Assembly: GCA_016125225.1 (NCBI GenBank)
Contig: WGME01000009.1
Span: 248,001-312,000 of the forward strand
DNA: 64,000 nt
Origin: a bacterium
GTDB taxonomy: Bacteria > Planctomycetota > Planctomycetia > Planctomycetales > Planctomycetaceae
Direction of reading: 5' to 3'
In this document: in pieces, positions 9,613-19,508 of the stretch
How positions within the stretch are numbered: position 1 is the first letter of the stretch
Layout of the letters: each line of letters opens with the position of its first letter
Notes under the pieces: model-generated
Seen by the model: only the letters and a program-made list of their open reading frames with translations
What the model was told of the DNA's origin: nothing
Databases searched by the model: none
Position numbers and translations under genes: made by a program

Positions 9613-9834
9613 ATTGCAAATCCTTGGCAGTCATAGTGGTCGGTACAGTGAAAGGTTCATCGTAGCCCACCACCGATGACCGGAAAAGCCAACACGTCAG
9701 ACGATTCTGATTCAACAGGTTTAGCCGTACCTGTCGGAAAACAGATCACCGGCTGTAGATGAGACTTCCGTTTGTACGTTTGTGGCCTAAAATAGCTTCG
9801 GAATTCATCAGAATTTGACGGAGGTCCGCCACAG

Positions 9835-10356
9835 ATGCTGGGCGAACTGGTTCCCCTCGGCGGGGGTGATCCCATTCCACTCTTTAAATCACTGCTGCTG
9901 GTAGGACGGCGGGACAGTTGCGATATTGTGCTCAACTTTCCTAATGTCTCGTCGCAGCATGCAGAACTGGAGTACCTGAATGGTTATTGGCAGATACGGA
10001 ACCTGAGCCGGGCCAATGGCACCAAGGTGAATGGGGAACGCATCGAAGAGCGGTTTTTGCAACCAGCGGACACAATCTGCTTTGCGAAGCATTGTTTCGA
10101 GATCCGGTACACTCCCGATCCGTTAGCGCCCGCTCCTGTCATTCAAGACGTGAATCCGTTTGCGAAAAGCCTGCTGGAGAAAGCGGGATTGGCTCCCCGC
10201 GATCGAGGTCGCCCCCCGTCAGAGCGTCCCAAACCCGTCACCCCGCCCCCTCCACCCCAGCCTAAAGCCCCGCACGAAATGGACGAACACGACCGGGCTC
10301 TGGAGTGGCTGATGGACGACAGCCCTTCGAAAATGATGCCGGCCGACGACGAATAA
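9835..10356 (+). CDS. FHA domain protein, 173 aa
   Basis: Residues about 20-92 form a forkhead-associated domain, which binds phosphothreonine. The conserved motifs are present: GRRDSCDI, SSQHAEL and RANGTKVNG. The rest is a Pro-rich linker (SERPKPVTPPPPPQPK) and an acidic tail (DEHDRALEWLMDD). GGAGG lies about 9 nt before the ATG. The protein has no membrane segment, so it is probably a cytoplasmic reader of Ser/Thr kinase signalling. It converges with the GTPase gene. Confidence 0.9.
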   Translation: MLGELVPLGGGDPIPLFKSLLLVGRRDSCDIVLNFPNVSSQHAELEYLNGYWQIRNLSRANGTKVNGERIEERFLQPADTICFAKHCFEIRYTPDPLAPAPVIQDVNPFAKSLLEKAGLAPRDRGRPPSERPKPVTPPPPPQPKAPHEMDEHDRALEWLMDDSPSKMMPADDE

Positions 10357-10367
10357 ATTCGCCTCGG

Positions 10368-10401
10368 TAGAGTGGCTGTTTTTCAGAAGCAGCCTGCTCT
10401 A
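10368..10401. terminator. Possible bidirectional terminator between FHA and GTPase genes
   Basis: An interrupted stem (TAGAG-T-GGCTG paired with CAGCC-TG-CTCTA) lies between two convergent genes, with TTTTT in the loop. It could end both transcripts, but the stem is imperfect and there is no trailing T-run. Confidence 0.3.
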
Positions 10402-10458
10402 TCGCATACAAAGGCGCTGCACTTCAGAAATGTCGTGTTGTGATATGGATAGGGACTG

Positions 10459-11655
10459 TCACGGCGTGGTCGCCCCGGTGGTGTTGGTTCCACCGCGATT
10501 TTTCCAGGCGGCGATCGCGTCGTTCAATTGGTTGCCCCAGACTTCCTTCAACTCGGCTTCGTTCGGGACATGGCCGTGCTTCACTTCGCCGAAGTACCAG
10601 CAGCAGGCTTTGCCGAGCGACAGTGTATAGATGAAAGCCAGTGCGGCATTCGCGCTCTGCCCCACCACGGGGATCAACTTCAACGGGGCACGCAGCGCGA
10701 ACCTTGCGAGAATCTGCCCGCCTAAGGCCGCCGCCATCTTCCATAGCAGCTTCGCGCGCAGCGGTTGGTCGAACAGATCGGCCAGGACATACACCATCCG
10801 TGCCTGCAGAGCGAGAACCGCGGGGATATCGGCCAATGGGACCGGCGTAGCCGCGGCAGTGGCAGCCAGGCTGCTGTATTGAATGATGATTGGCCAGGCT
10901 TTGCGTTCCACTAGATCCTGCAATTGCTCGCGGACTTCGTGTAGCAGGAACAACGTCTGCCGATAGGCCGCCGGCAACATTTCCTGCAGAACCGCTTCCA
11001 ATCGGGCACCGCCAAATTGCGGTTGATCGAACCCCTCTTCGATCGGCGTTAGATCAATCGGCACGATGCGGTCGACCAACCCCGCAAAGCGTTCCTGTTG
11101 GGCGATGAGCATTCGCCGGAGTTCGCCGGGCAAAGGGTCTGGCCAGTTGTGCGTGCTATCGAACGGGTCGGGCAGCGGATGCTGTTGCTGCGGATAAGCC
11201 TCATGCAGGCACGTCAGGACTAGCACCACCGGCCGTGATGGTTGTTCACGGCGAATCTCTTTCAGCGGTGTCAGAATCGGTTCGAGTGCCTGATCGGCCA
11301 CACGCGCGGTGACGATGATGAGATGCGTGGAATCGGCGAAGTGATCCAGGTCTTCCCGTGGGTCGTAGCGGGCTTCACCGAGCCCGCGGGTATCAAGGAA
11401 CTTGACGACCGGTTGAGCTTGCGAGGGAAAATCGTACTCAAACGACTGCTGCGTTTGCGGACGGAAGCCATTGCCGATTTCGGCCGCTGTCGCCCCCGTC
11501 AGATATTTGACGATCGACGATTTGCCGCTGCCGGTTTTGCCGAACAGCCAGAAGACCGGCACCGGAGTTTTAGCGAGCAGTTTGCGGCGTTCCGCAGCGA
11601 ACTCTTCGTCCGACATCGGTTTGCCAGCCCACCACTCGGCCAATTTCGCCCACAT
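10459..11655 (-). CDS. Membrane-associated Era-like GTPase, DUF697-type C-terminus
   Basis: The P-loop GKTGSGKS is at residues 39-46 and the G3 motif DTRG at 88-91. The expected NKxD (G4) is not clear; the equivalent position after VVLVL reads TCLHE. The C-terminal half (about 255-360) has hydrophobic helices such as PIIIQYSSLAATAAATPVPLA and LIPVVGQSANAALAFIY, as in DUF697/YcjF-type GTPases. Such proteins are thought to sit at the inner membrane; their role is poorly known. It lies 44 nt downstream of the GAF-phosphatase gene on the same strand, so the two probably form one operon. Confidence 0.8.
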   Translation of the reverse strand: MWAKLAEWWAGKPMSDEEFAAERRKLLAKTPVPVFWLFGKTGSGKSSIVKYLTGATAAEIGNGFRPQTQQSFEYDFPSQAQPVVKFLDTRGLGEARYDPREDLDHFADSTHLIIVTARVADQALEPILTPLKEIRREQPSRPVVLVLTCLHEAYPQQQHPLPDPFDSTHNWPDPLPGELRRMLIAQQERFAGLVDRIVPIDLTPIEEGFDQPQFGGARLEAVLQEMLPAAYRQTLFLLHEVREQLQDLVERKAWPIIIQYSSLAATAAATPVPLADIPAVLALQARMVYVLADLFDQPLRAKLLWKMAAALGGQILARFALRAPLKLIPVVGQSANAALAFIYTLSLGKACCWYFGEVKHGHVPNEAELKEVWGNQLNDAIAAWKNRGGTNTTGATTP

Positions 11656-11699
11656 CGGTTGGCAATCCTTTCCCTGATATCAATGCGAGAACGAATCCA

Positions 11700-12989
11700 T
11701 CATGCAAATACAAATTCGACCAGCGAAAAGTCGTCCGGGAACTCCGGGCTCTGCTGCCATGTCTGCAGGCGATCGCGCACTGCGGTCGTTCGTGCCTGTG
11801 AAACGTCGCGGACGTCTTTGAGGATCAGGCCCAGTCCGTTCCAACCCAGAATTTCGTTGCGGGCATTGTGAATCTCGAAGACGCCGTCACTGCACAGATA
11901 AAGCCGCGAGCCCGGTGGCAACACATGCATCTCAGCGTGTGGTCTTCGGGGTGAGCCGAGGCCGATGATCAATCCGCGTGGTCCGATCGGTAGGACGCCG
12001 TCCTCAAACGAATTCAACAACAAGGCCGGATGGTGCCCCGCCGCCGCACACCTCAGTTCGCGGGTCGATGGCTGATAGACGCCATACCAGATGGTGAAGA
12101 ATTTGTGGTGATGCGTTTCCATCGGAAAGGCGGTATCGAGTGCCGACAGCACGGCATCAGGGTCGCGAAAATCACAGCCGGCGAGGGTTTGGCTGCGAAG
12201 TGCGGTCTGCACGCTGCTGGCCAGCAAGCTCGAACCCACTCCATGTCCGACGACATCGAGCAGGTACATCGCGAAGTGATCATCGTCGAGCCAGTGATAC
12301 CCGAAGATGTCGCCGCCCAATTGTGACGACGCCTGATAACACCATTCGGTTTGCACCGGGCCATTGGTAAGCGGTGGCGGTAGCAGTGACCGCATGTAGT
12401 CGGCCGCCTCCTGCAACTCGGCGGCTAACCGCTCCTGCGTCGCGAGCAATTCCCGTTGCGTTTCCAGCAATTGATGTTGAGAAGCAACAACATCGACCAG
12501 TTGCAACTGTGATTCCGCCATGCGGGCCAGTTGCCCAAAAACGGCGAGTTCCTGCTCGGTCAGCGTGCGGGGTTCCCGATCGACCAGGCACAAAGTCCCC
12601 ACGTGATATCCCCGTGGCCCGGCCAGCGGATGACCGGCATAGAACCGTACAAACGGTTCGCCAGTGACGAGAGGGTTATCCGCAAATCGGCGATCCAGCC
12701 GGGCATCGGGAACAATCAGCGGTTGCTGTTCCAGAATCGCATGCCCGCAGAACGAGATTCCACGATCGGTCTGAATGACATTCAAACCAACATGGGCTTT
12801 GAACCATTGTCGCTCGGTGTCAATCAATGCCACATAGGCAATCGGCACATGGAACAACTGCTGCGTCAGCCGCACCAGCACCTCAAAGCGGGCTTCCGGC
12901 GGCGTATCGAGAATGGCCAGCGCCCGCAACTCGGCAAGGCGTTCCTGTTCATTCGCAGGGATCGGCGCGGACAACATCGGCGGACACAC
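11700..12989 (-). CDS. GAF domain-SpoIIE/PP2C-type serine phosphatase, 429 aa
   Basis: Residues about 25-165 are a GAF sensor domain (RLTQQLFHVPIAYVALIDTE, SFCGHAI, VPDARLDRRFADNPLV, FYAGHPL). A helical linker follows, then a PP2C-type phosphatase domain (about 205-425) with the metal-binding motifs LGGDIFGY, LDVVGHGVGSS and YLCSDGVFE. RsbU-like proteins of this layout act in partner-switching stress signalling. It is read just before the GTPase gene. Whether it acts on an anti-sigma-factor antagonist cannot be seen, since none is encoded nearby. Confidence 0.88.
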   Translation of the reverse strand: MCPPMLSAPIPANEQERLAELRALAILDTPPEARFEVLVRLTQQLFHVPIAYVALIDTERQWFKAHVGLNVIQTDRGISFCGHAILEQQPLIVPDARLDRRFADNPLVTGEPFVRFYAGHPLAGPRGYHVGTLCLVDREPRTLTEQELAVFGQLARMAESQLQLVDVVASQHQLLETQRELLATQERLAAELQEAADYMRSLLPPPLTNGPVQTEWCYQASSQLGGDIFGYHWLDDDHFAMYLLDVVGHGVGSSLLASSVQTALRSQTLAGCDFRDPDAVLSALDTAFPMETHHHKFFTIWYGVYQPSTRELRCAAAGHHPALLLNSFEDGVLPIGPRGLIIGLGSPRRPHAEMHVLPPGSRLYLCSDGVFEIHNARNEILGWNGLGLILKDVRDVSQARTTAVRDRLQTWQQSPEFPDDFSLVEFVFA

Positions 12990-13129
12990 TCAGAACACAC
13001 GTCAGATTTCACTCAATTGAGATTAGTCCTCCTCCGCCGTGCTGCCAAGGGTGACATCGCCTTGCGAGCAGCCCACTCTCCGCGACAGAATACCAGCATC
13101 CGTTTTCTGCCTCATGAACGGCACATCCC

Positions 13130-15244
13130 ATGCGATCCATTGTTATTGCGGCCGGACTCGTCATTCCCCTTGGCACAACGCTGCTGCAGGCCGAACTTCC
13201 ATCGCCCCGGCTCGATGTGCTGAATCCTGTCGGACTGTCTGCCGGAACTTCGGTCGAGGTGACTCTGACCGGACCCGATCTCGAGGGGTGTGAGACCCTG
13301 CATTTCGATCATCCGGGGCTCTCCGCCGAGTTCATCAAGGAACGAACGTTCAAGATTATGTCTGCGGGTGATGTGCCCCACGGTACCTACGATGTCACCG
13401 CTATCGGCCGCTTCGGTGTGACCAATCCCCGAGTGTTACAGATTACGCACGGCCTGAACGATGTCGCCGAGGTCGAGCCGAACAATACGCTCGCCATGCC
13501 GCAAACAGTCAACCTGAACTCCGCGATCAATGGCACCGGCGATGGCAACAACCGCGATGTCTACCGCCTATCCCTCAAAGCCGGGCAACGTATTTCTATC
13601 GACTGTCATTCGGCCCGGTTGGAAACCGAGATGGACCCGCTGTTGATTCTCTTCACCGCCGAGGGGCAACAGGTGGCATCCAATTCGGACTATTACGGCC
13701 GCGATGCGTTTCTCGATTTCATCGCCCCGGTGGATGGTGACTACTGCATCGAGGTCCGCGATCTTACCTACCGGGGCGGGCATCCCTATCGGCTGTTGAT
13801 TCACGATCGGCCGCATGTCGAGAACGTCTTTCCGCGTGCGGTCACCGCGGGGCAAACGGTGGAGCTGACGGCCTTTGGCAGCAATCTGGGAGACGGAGCC
13901 GAACCCAGCGATCTGGCTATTGAAGGTGTTCCGTTGTTCCGCAAGACGTTCAGCTACACAACCCCGAATGACATTCTGTCGTTGGGGTTGTTTCGCGAAC
14001 GAATCCATACACTGCAACATTCCGTGATTCCCACGGCGGCAACATGCACCATCACCGGCGAACAGATTCTGCCGTTTGATGCCGACCCGTGTGTGTTGCT
14101 GCTGACCGATCAAACGACATCCCTCGAAGCCGAACCGAACGACACGAAGGAACAGCCGCAGCCCCTCGCGTTGCCCGCGATGGTGAGTGGCCGCTTCGAT
14201 GAGCCGCGCGATGCCGACTGGTATGTCTTCGAGACCGACGAGACCGGAGGTAACTATGGCTTTGATGTTTACGCCGAACGGATTGACGGCCGCTGCGATC
14301 CCTACTTCGCGTTGTACGACGATCAGGGAAACCGCTTTTTCGAGAATGACGATTTCGGCCACCGCATCAGTGCCTTTGACGGGCATCTGCGTGATCCTTC
14401 GGTGCAGACCAGTTTGCCGGCCAAGAAACAGATCCGCCTGCTGGTTCAGGACCGTTACCAACGCGGTGGTCCACGGTATCAGTATGTGCTCAGCGTGCGA
14501 AAAGCGCGCAGCGACTTTTATGCCGAGTCCATTCACAGCAACACCAACGCCGCTGGCACCAATTTGTGGAAAGGGGGGGCGGCGTATCTCGATATCGTGC
14601 TGCATCATCAGGATGGCGGCAATCAGTTCCCGGTCGCCATCACCGCGGAAGGATTGCCAGCGGGTGTGCATGCTTCGCCGACGGTCATTACGAACAATAC
14701 ACGGGGAACATTCGTGTTATGGTCCGCTGCCGATGCCGCCGATTTCACTGGGCCCATTACTCTGTTAGCGACTTCCAAGCATGCTGAGCGCGAGCTGAAA
14801 CATCTTGTGCGGCCCTACACGCGGGCCTATCAGCAAACCGGCAGCCGGACGATGCGGCAGCAAATGATCTGCGTGCGTGAACCCGCACCGTATGCGCTGC
14901 AACTGGAACCCGAACGCATCACGGTCGAGGCGGGCAAACCCTTGGAACTCAAACTGCGGGCGACCCGTGCCTGGTCGAACTTCACGGGGAACATCGACTA
15001 TCAACCGTTGAATTTCCCCGGCCAGTTCCAACTCGGCAACGGCACCATCGCCAGCGGCTCCAATGAAGTGACCTTGAGCATCAACGTGCAACCGGGGACG
15101 CAACCAGGAGACTACACGTTGACCGTGCTCGGCCAGGCCCAGGTCCCCTTCAACAAAGACCCCGCCGCAACCGACAAACCAAAAACGCTCGTCTCCATGC
15201 CCAGCCGCCCGGTGACCATCACTGTTACTGCTCCAGAGAAATGA
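13130..15244 (+). CDS. Secreted protein with pre-peptidase C-terminal (PPC) domains, 704 aa
   Basis: A signal peptide (about residues 1-22) is followed by an Ig-like domain of IPT/TIG character (VLNPVGLSAGTSVEVTLTG). Two PPC-type repeats start at the hallmark EVEPNNT and EAEPNDT motifs, followed by DVYRLSLKAGQ and DADWYVFETDE respectively. The C-terminal third is more Ig-like beta sandwich (ITVEAGKPLELKLRATR). Planctomycetes carry many such proteins, often near DUF1501 and cytochrome-domain genes. No catalytic domain is visible, so a binding or structural role outside the cytoplasm is likely. The next gene begins 30 nt later, suggesting co-transcription. Confidence 0.8.
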   Translation: MRSIVIAAGLVIPLGTTLLQAELPSPRLDVLNPVGLSAGTSVEVTLTGPDLEGCETLHFDHPGLSAEFIKERTFKIMSAGDVPHGTYDVTAIGRFGVTNPRVLQITHGLNDVAEVEPNNTLAMPQTVNLNSAINGTGDGNNRDVYRLSLKAGQRISIDCHSARLETEMDPLLILFTAEGQQVASNSDYYGRDAFLDFIAPVDGDYCIEVRDLTYRGGHPYRLLIHDRPHVENVFPRAVTAGQTVELTAFGSNLGDGAEPSDLAIEGVPLFRKTFSYTTPNDILSLGLFRERIHTLQHSVIPTAATCTITGEQILPFDADPCVLLLTDQTTSLEAEPNDTKEQPQPLALPAMVSGRFDEPRDADWYVFETDETGGNYGFDVYAERIDGRCDPYFALYDDQGNRFFENDDFGHRISAFDGHLRDPSVQTSLPAKKQIRLLVQDRYQRGGPRYQYVLSVRKARSDFYAESIHSNTNAAGTNLWKGGAAYLDIVLHHQDGGNQFPVAITAEGLPAGVHASPTVITNNTRGTFVLWSAADAADFTGPITLLATSKHAERELKHLVRPYTRAYQQTGSRTMRQQMICVREPAPYALQLEPERITVEAGKPLELKLRATRAWSNFTGNIDYQPLNFPGQFQLGNGTIASGSNEVTLSINVQPGTQPGDYTLTVLGQAQVPFNKDPAATDKPKTLVSMPSRPVTITVTAPEK

Positions 15245-15274
15245 CACTCCCAATGGTCAGAGAGCGGAAAGCGA

Positions 15275-16216
15275 TTGAGTCGCATCGAAATGGCCATCCA
15301 CGATTGCAGTCATTCCATCGATCGGCTTATGGTGATGCACATCATCGGTCGGCCGTTCCATCTTCTGGTAGGACTCGTCGCTTTGAATCGAACCCGCTTG
15401 AGTTATGCCGTGATTGCGGTTGTGTGTGTGGCTCTAACCAGCCCTTTTCTTGCCGCTGCTGAACCGACCCAGAGGGAACTCCTGGAGACGTTTCAACGCG
15501 AGTTTGTCGTCATCCAACCGGGGACGGAAAAATTCCCCGCGACATTCTCCATGGGGTCGGACTCTGGCGGTCCGGCAGAACGCCCCGTGAAGCAGGTGAC
15601 CCTGTCTCAGCCCTTTGCGATCGCCAAGTATGAAGTGCCACAGAATCTGTATGAGTCGGTGATGGGTGAGAATCCCAGTCGCTGGAAAGGGCCGCGGAAT
15701 TCCGTCGAAATGATGACCTGGTCCGAGGCCCGGCAATTCTGCGAACGGGTCACGAAGTTGATGCGCGAGGCGGAACTGCTGGCCGCCGATGAAGTGATCC
15801 GGTTGCCCACCGAAATCGAATGGGAATACTGCTGCCGGGCGGGCACGACCACGGCCTATTCGTTCGGCGATACCATCCGCAAAGAGAGCGATGTCGGCCC
15901 GAAGAATTCGATTCTCGATGAATTCGCGTGGTACACGGGCAATGCGGCGGGCAACGATCCGCCGGTCGGGGCGCTCAAGCCGAATCCCTGGGGCCTGTAC
16001 GATATGCACGGCTACCTGTGGGAATTCACGGCTGATGACTGGAGCCTTTCCCATGCGGAAAAAGAGGCCGATCCGCAGCAAATCACGTTAAAAAGTGGTT
16101 CCTGGAAAGATCCTGCCGGCCGGCTCACCAGCGCGGCTCGCCGCGCTTTTTCGAAGACGGAAAAGGACGACGCGGTCGGTTTTCGTTGCGTGCGGTCGAA
16201 AATCTCGACTCCGTAG
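15275..16216 (+). CDS. Formylglycine-generating-enzyme (FGE-sulfatase) family protein, 313 aa
   Basis: Residues about 70-308 match the FGE/SUMF1 fold: FSMGSDSGG, the substrate-loop region KYEVPQNLYESVMGENPS, IRLPTEIEWEYCCRAG, NPWGLYDMHGYLWEFTADDW and the terminal VGFRCVRS. The N-terminus is long, and a hydrophobic stretch (YAVIAVVCVALTSPFLAAA) at about 50-68 looks like a signal sequence, so the true start may be a downstream ATG. Most secreted relatives in this phylum are not true sulfatase activators. The catalytic Cys pair of bona fide FGE is not obvious here. Confidence 0.83.
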   Translation: MSRIEMAIHDCSHSIDRLMVMHIIGRPFHLLVGLVALNRTRLSYAVIAVVCVALTSPFLAAAEPTQRELLETFQREFVVIQPGTEKFPATFSMGSDSGGPAERPVKQVTLSQPFAIAKYEVPQNLYESVMGENPSRWKGPRNSVEMMTWSEARQFCERVTKLMREAELLAADEVIRLPTEIEWEYCCRAGTTTAYSFGDTIRKESDVGPKNSILDEFAWYTGNAAGNDPPVGALKPNPWGLYDMHGYLWEFTADDWSLSHAEKEADPQQITLKSGSWKDPAGRLTSAARRAFSKTEKDDAVGFRCVRSKISTP

Positions 16217-16378
16217 TGTTCATGAAATCTTCAAAACGCAGCGGAAATCGCCGGCAGGTGGCATCGGATCAGACGTTCCGCTATCGTGTGCAGGCGCGGG
16301 ACTGGTCCGACCCCACAGGATCGCGGTGTGCTGACATTAGTCGCATACCCATGATGGGTCTGTAGCAGGCTGAGTTCG

Positions 16379-18046
16379 ATGATGAACGACGAGCAACCGT
16401 TGGCTGGTGAAACCAATTCGACTGAACGTCCGCTGGAAGTTGCTGGAGAGCCGACGCCGCCACCGGCTGAGCCAGCTGCTCCCGTCGATACTCCTGTCAG
16501 CGAAACGATGGCCGCTGCGCCCAGCGAACCTGCTCCACAGATGGAACCGACTCCGGCAGAACCTGTGCCGGTTGCTGATGAGCCTGTCGAAGCACCCGTC
16601 GTTGCCGCAGAGGGTGAAGCCGCGGAAGCCCCAAAGCGTCGCGTGCAGTTGAACCCCACGGTGAATGAGGCTGAAATCAAAGCGGTGCCGACATACGGGG
16701 TCGGCGATGCCGCCGCGACGGTCGAAGGCATGGCGGCAGCGTCTGCCCCCTACATGCAAGGTCCCACCGGTCCGGTCGATGTGCCCCGTGCCGAGTCGCT
16801 GGATGCCGGTCTCGAAGCCGAAATCAATGCGGCTATGAGTGGCGCGATGACGTCGGCACCGGCTGTCACCGGCGATGTGACCAGCGAAGTCACCGTCGCG
16901 CCGGGTTCCGAAGATCAACTCGAACCGGGATCTAAGCTCAAGGCGAAGGTCCAGTCGGTCAACACGGAAAACGTCTTCTGCGAAATTGGTTTCCGGTCGC
17001 CCGGCCTGCTGCCCATCAAGCAGTTCCCCGCAGGCAAGCACCCGCGTGAGGGCGAAGAGTTTCTGGTGGTGGTTGATAAGTACGATGCCGAAAACGGTGT
17101 CGTGCTGATTAGTCTGCCCAAGGCGACCCGCCGTCCCCGTGGCAACTGGGAAGAACTCGCGGTTGGCCAAATCGTGGAATGCGTTGTCAACAAGACGAAC
17201 AAAGGCGGCCTGGAAGTCACCGTCAGCAACATGCGGGCCTTCCTGCCAGCCAGCCAGGTCGATGTCGGATTCGTATCCTCGCTGGAAACTTATGTCGGGC
17301 AGCGGTTCCCCGTCCAGGTCACGGAAGTCAACCCGGCCAAGCGCAATCTGGTGGTGAGCCGCCGGGCCTTGGTCATTCAGGAACGCAAAGAAAAAGCCGG
17401 TGTGTTCTGGGAGCAGGTGGAAGTCGGCCAGCAGTATGCCGGTGCTGTTAAGACCTTGAAAGATTACGGTGCTTTCGTCGATCTCGGCGGCGTGGATGGA
17501 TTCCTGCACGTGGGTGAAATGAGCTGGACCCGCATCAAGCATCCGTCGGATCTTCTGCAGGAAGGTCAGGCAGTGGATGTGGTGGTCCTGTCACTCGATC
17601 GTGAGAAGCAGAAAATCGGCCTCGGGATGCGTCAACTGGCGCAGAACCCGTGGAACATTGCCGTCGAAAAGTATGGCGTCGGTACGACGGCCAGTGGTCG
17701 TGTCACCCGCATCAGCGACTTCGGTGCGTTTGTGGAACTAGAAGCCGGAGTGGAAGGTCTGATTCACATCAGCGAACTGGATCACAAGCGCGTCAAGCGT
17801 GTGGGCGATGTCCTGAATGTCGGCCAGGAAATTCAGGCTCAAGTGCTGGAAGTGAATCCCGAGCGGCAACGCATCAGCCTGTCGCTGAAGGCTCTGAAGG
17901 CCAAGCCCGAAGAGCCTAAAGATGAAGACATGGCTCCCAGCAAGGGTCAGTCATACGAACGCAAACGGAAAGAGCCGTTGCGGGGCGGGACTGGCACGCA
18001 AGGCGGCGGCGGCCTGTTCGGCAACCCCGGCGACTATGGTCGCTAA
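16379..18046 (+). CDS. S1 RNA-binding domain protein (ribosomal protein S1-like), 555 aa
   Basis: Four S1 domains are visible, at about residues 177-250, 257-335, 342-425 and 427-505. The last two are canonical ([20 protein letters not shown] and [20 protein letters not shown]); the first is degenerate. The first 175 residues are a Pro/Ala/Glu-rich, probably disordered extension, and the C-terminus is a Gly-rich basic tail. Classical S1 has six domains and no such extension, so this is a shortened or lineage-specific S1. It may be the translation-initiation protein or an mRNA-binding paralogue. The gene ends at a strong terminator. Confidence 0.85.
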   Translation: MMNDEQPLAGETNSTERPLEVAGEPTPPPAEPAAPVDTPVSETMAAAPSEPAPQMEPTPAEPVPVADEPVEAPVVAAEGEAAEAPKRRVQLNPTVNEAEIKAVPTYGVGDAAATVEGMAAASAPYMQGPTGPVDVPRAESLDAGLEAEINAAMSGAMTSAPAVTGDVTSEVTVAPGSEDQLEPGSKLKAKVQSVNTENVFCEIGFRSPGLLPIKQFPAGKHPREGEEFLVVVDKYDAENGVVLISLPKATRRPRGNWEELAVGQIVECVVNKTNKGGLEVTVSNMRAFLPASQVDVGFVSSLETYVGQRFPVQVTEVNPAKRNLVVSRRALVIQERKEKAGVFWEQVEVGQQYAGAVKTLKDYGAFVDLGGVDGFLHVGEMSWTRIKHPSDLLQEGQAVDVVVLSLDREKQKIGLGMRQLAQNPWNIAVEKYGVGTTASGRVTRISDFGAFVELEAGVEGLIHISELDHKRVKRVGDVLNVGQEIQAQVLEVNPERQRISLSLKALKAKPEEPKDEDMAPSKGQSYERKRKEPLRGGTGTQGGGGLFGNPGDYGR

Positions 18047-18071
18047 CGGACGTGACTCAAACCATTGAACA

Positions 18072-18105
18072 CAGAAGCCCAGAGAACGCCTTCTCTGGGC
18101 TTCTG
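18072..18105. terminator. Strong bidirectional terminator
   Basis: A perfect 15-bp stem (CAGAAGCCCAGAGAA with TTCTCTGGGCTTCTG) closes the 4-nt loop CGCC. CTTTT follows on the plus strand. It sits midway between the convergent S1 and DUF1552 genes and probably serves both. Confidence 0.85.
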
Positions 18106-18129
18106 CTTTTCGTATCGAATGAGAATCTG

Positions 18130-19473
18130 TCACATCAAACCAGTCAGCGTACCCGACGCATCGGCAAACTGATCGGTCTCCACGCCTAGGCTTTGCGCCA
18201 GTGTAAGCAACACATTGGACAACGGCGGATGTTTGTCGACGTCATGGCCCAGATGCTGTCCATGCTTCAAACCCAACTTGCGGCCTCCTGCCACCAATGT
18301 CGGCAAGTTCTTCGGCGAGTGTTCGCCTCCCTTGCCGGAGTTCATGCCGCTACCGAACAGAATCGCAGTCCGATCGAGCATGTGGCTATCAGCTTCGGCG
18401 GTCGATTTCAGCAAGGCCAGAAACCGCCCCAACCGGCTGAGGTGGAATCGGTCAATCGTCGCGAGTTTGGCGAGCATGCCGGCATCGCCACCATGATGCG
18501 ACAACTCATGATGGTTCTCACCGCCGCCCCCATACCCGCCCGCCTCGCGTGACCACTCAAACGTGATGACGCGCGTGGTGTCGGTCAGGAAGGACAGGTA
18601 CACCAACTCAAGCATCACATCGAGCCACATCGGTCGGTCGTGGGCATTGCCCGGCTGACTGTTGAGTTGCAGCCCTTTCTCCGCGACTTCGGCTTTCGGC
18701 CGATCAATCCAGTCCTGCAACCGCTCCACCTGTTTTTCCGTTTGCCGGACACTCGACAGATATTCGTCGAGCTTCCGTTTATCGGCGGCTCCCAGGCGAC
18801 GTTGCAAGGAATTCGCTTCCGCATTCACGGCATCCAGAATCGATCGCCGCTCGGCATACCGCTTCAAAGCGGCCGCTTTATCGTTGGCCGATTCCGGGAC
18901 AAAGAGTCGATCGAACAACCGCCGGGGTGAATTCTCGGCGGGTAATGGCGTGCCATTCAAATCGAAAGACAATGTATGACTATGCCCCGCACTGCCCGTT
19001 CCCGATTGGTCTCCCAACTGTAACGACGGATACCGTGTTTGCGGTCCATGGACCGCAGCGACCACCTGATCGATCGACTGTGTGTTGATGTAATCCGCCC
19101 CCGGTTTGCTTTTGAGATTCGCCGCTGTCAGCCAGGTATCGGCTCCGCTGTGCCCACCCTGCGACGCCGGATGCCCGATGCCGGAAATGACCGTGAAGTC
19201 CTCGCGATGTTCTTCCAACGCTTTCAAGGTGGGAGACAGTGTGTAGTCCTTGCCGCTGGTTTCTGGCACCCATTCCAGAATGTTGACGCCGTTGGGAATG
19301 TAGCAGCACAACAGCCGCGGTTGCACTACGTCCGATTTCCTCAGGGCTTCAAAGGTCGAAGGAGCCCCCCAGCTGCGGGGGACCATCGCATCCAGCAACG
19401 GCAAAGTGATCGCCGCTCCCGCTGCTCGCAGAACATGCCGGCGCGATAACCGGAATTGACTGGGCTTCGACAT
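18130..19473 (-). CDS. DUF1552 protein with Tat-type signal, 447 aa
   Basis: The N-terminus (SRRHVLRAAGAAITLPLLDA) is a twin-arginine-type signal. The body matches the DUF1552 family: RLLCCYIPNGVNILEWVP, GIGHPASQGGHSGADTWL, QLGDQSGTG, ENHHELSHHGGDAGMLAKL and LFGSGMNSGKGGEHSPKNLP. DUF1552 genes are usually paired with a DUF1592-type cytochrome protein, as here, 35 nt downstream of its stop. The function is not established; a surface or periplasmic complex with the partner is the usual inference. Confidence 0.9.
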   Translation of the reverse strand: MSKPSQFRLSRRHVLRAAGAAITLPLLDAMVPRSWGAPSTFEALRKSDVVQPRLLCCYIPNGVNILEWVPETSGKDYTLSPTLKALEEHREDFTVISGIGHPASQGGHSGADTWLTAANLKSKPGADYINTQSIDQVVAAVHGPQTRYPSLQLGDQSGTGSAGHSHTLSFDLNGTPLPAENSPRRLFDRLFVPESANDKAAALKRYAERRSILDAVNAEANSLQRRLGAADKRKLDEYLSSVRQTEKQVERLQDWIDRPKAEVAEKGLQLNSQPGNAHDRPMWLDVMLELVYLSFLTDTTRVITFEWSREAGGYGGGGENHHELSHHGGDAGMLAKLATIDRFHLSRLGRFLALLKSTAEADSHMLDRTAILFGSGMNSGKGGEHSPKNLPTLVAGGRKLGLKHGQHLGHDVDKHPPLSNVLLTLAQSLGVETDQFADASGTLTGLM

Positions 19474-19508
19474 TCTTCGATTCCTGTCTGAGCGTCTCGA
19501 TCAGCAGA

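Noticed and set aside
16222-16365. A 47-codon open frame between the FGE-like and S1 genes
   Set aside because: Short, with no clear ribosome binding site or family, and it ends just before the S1 start; no support beyond being open.
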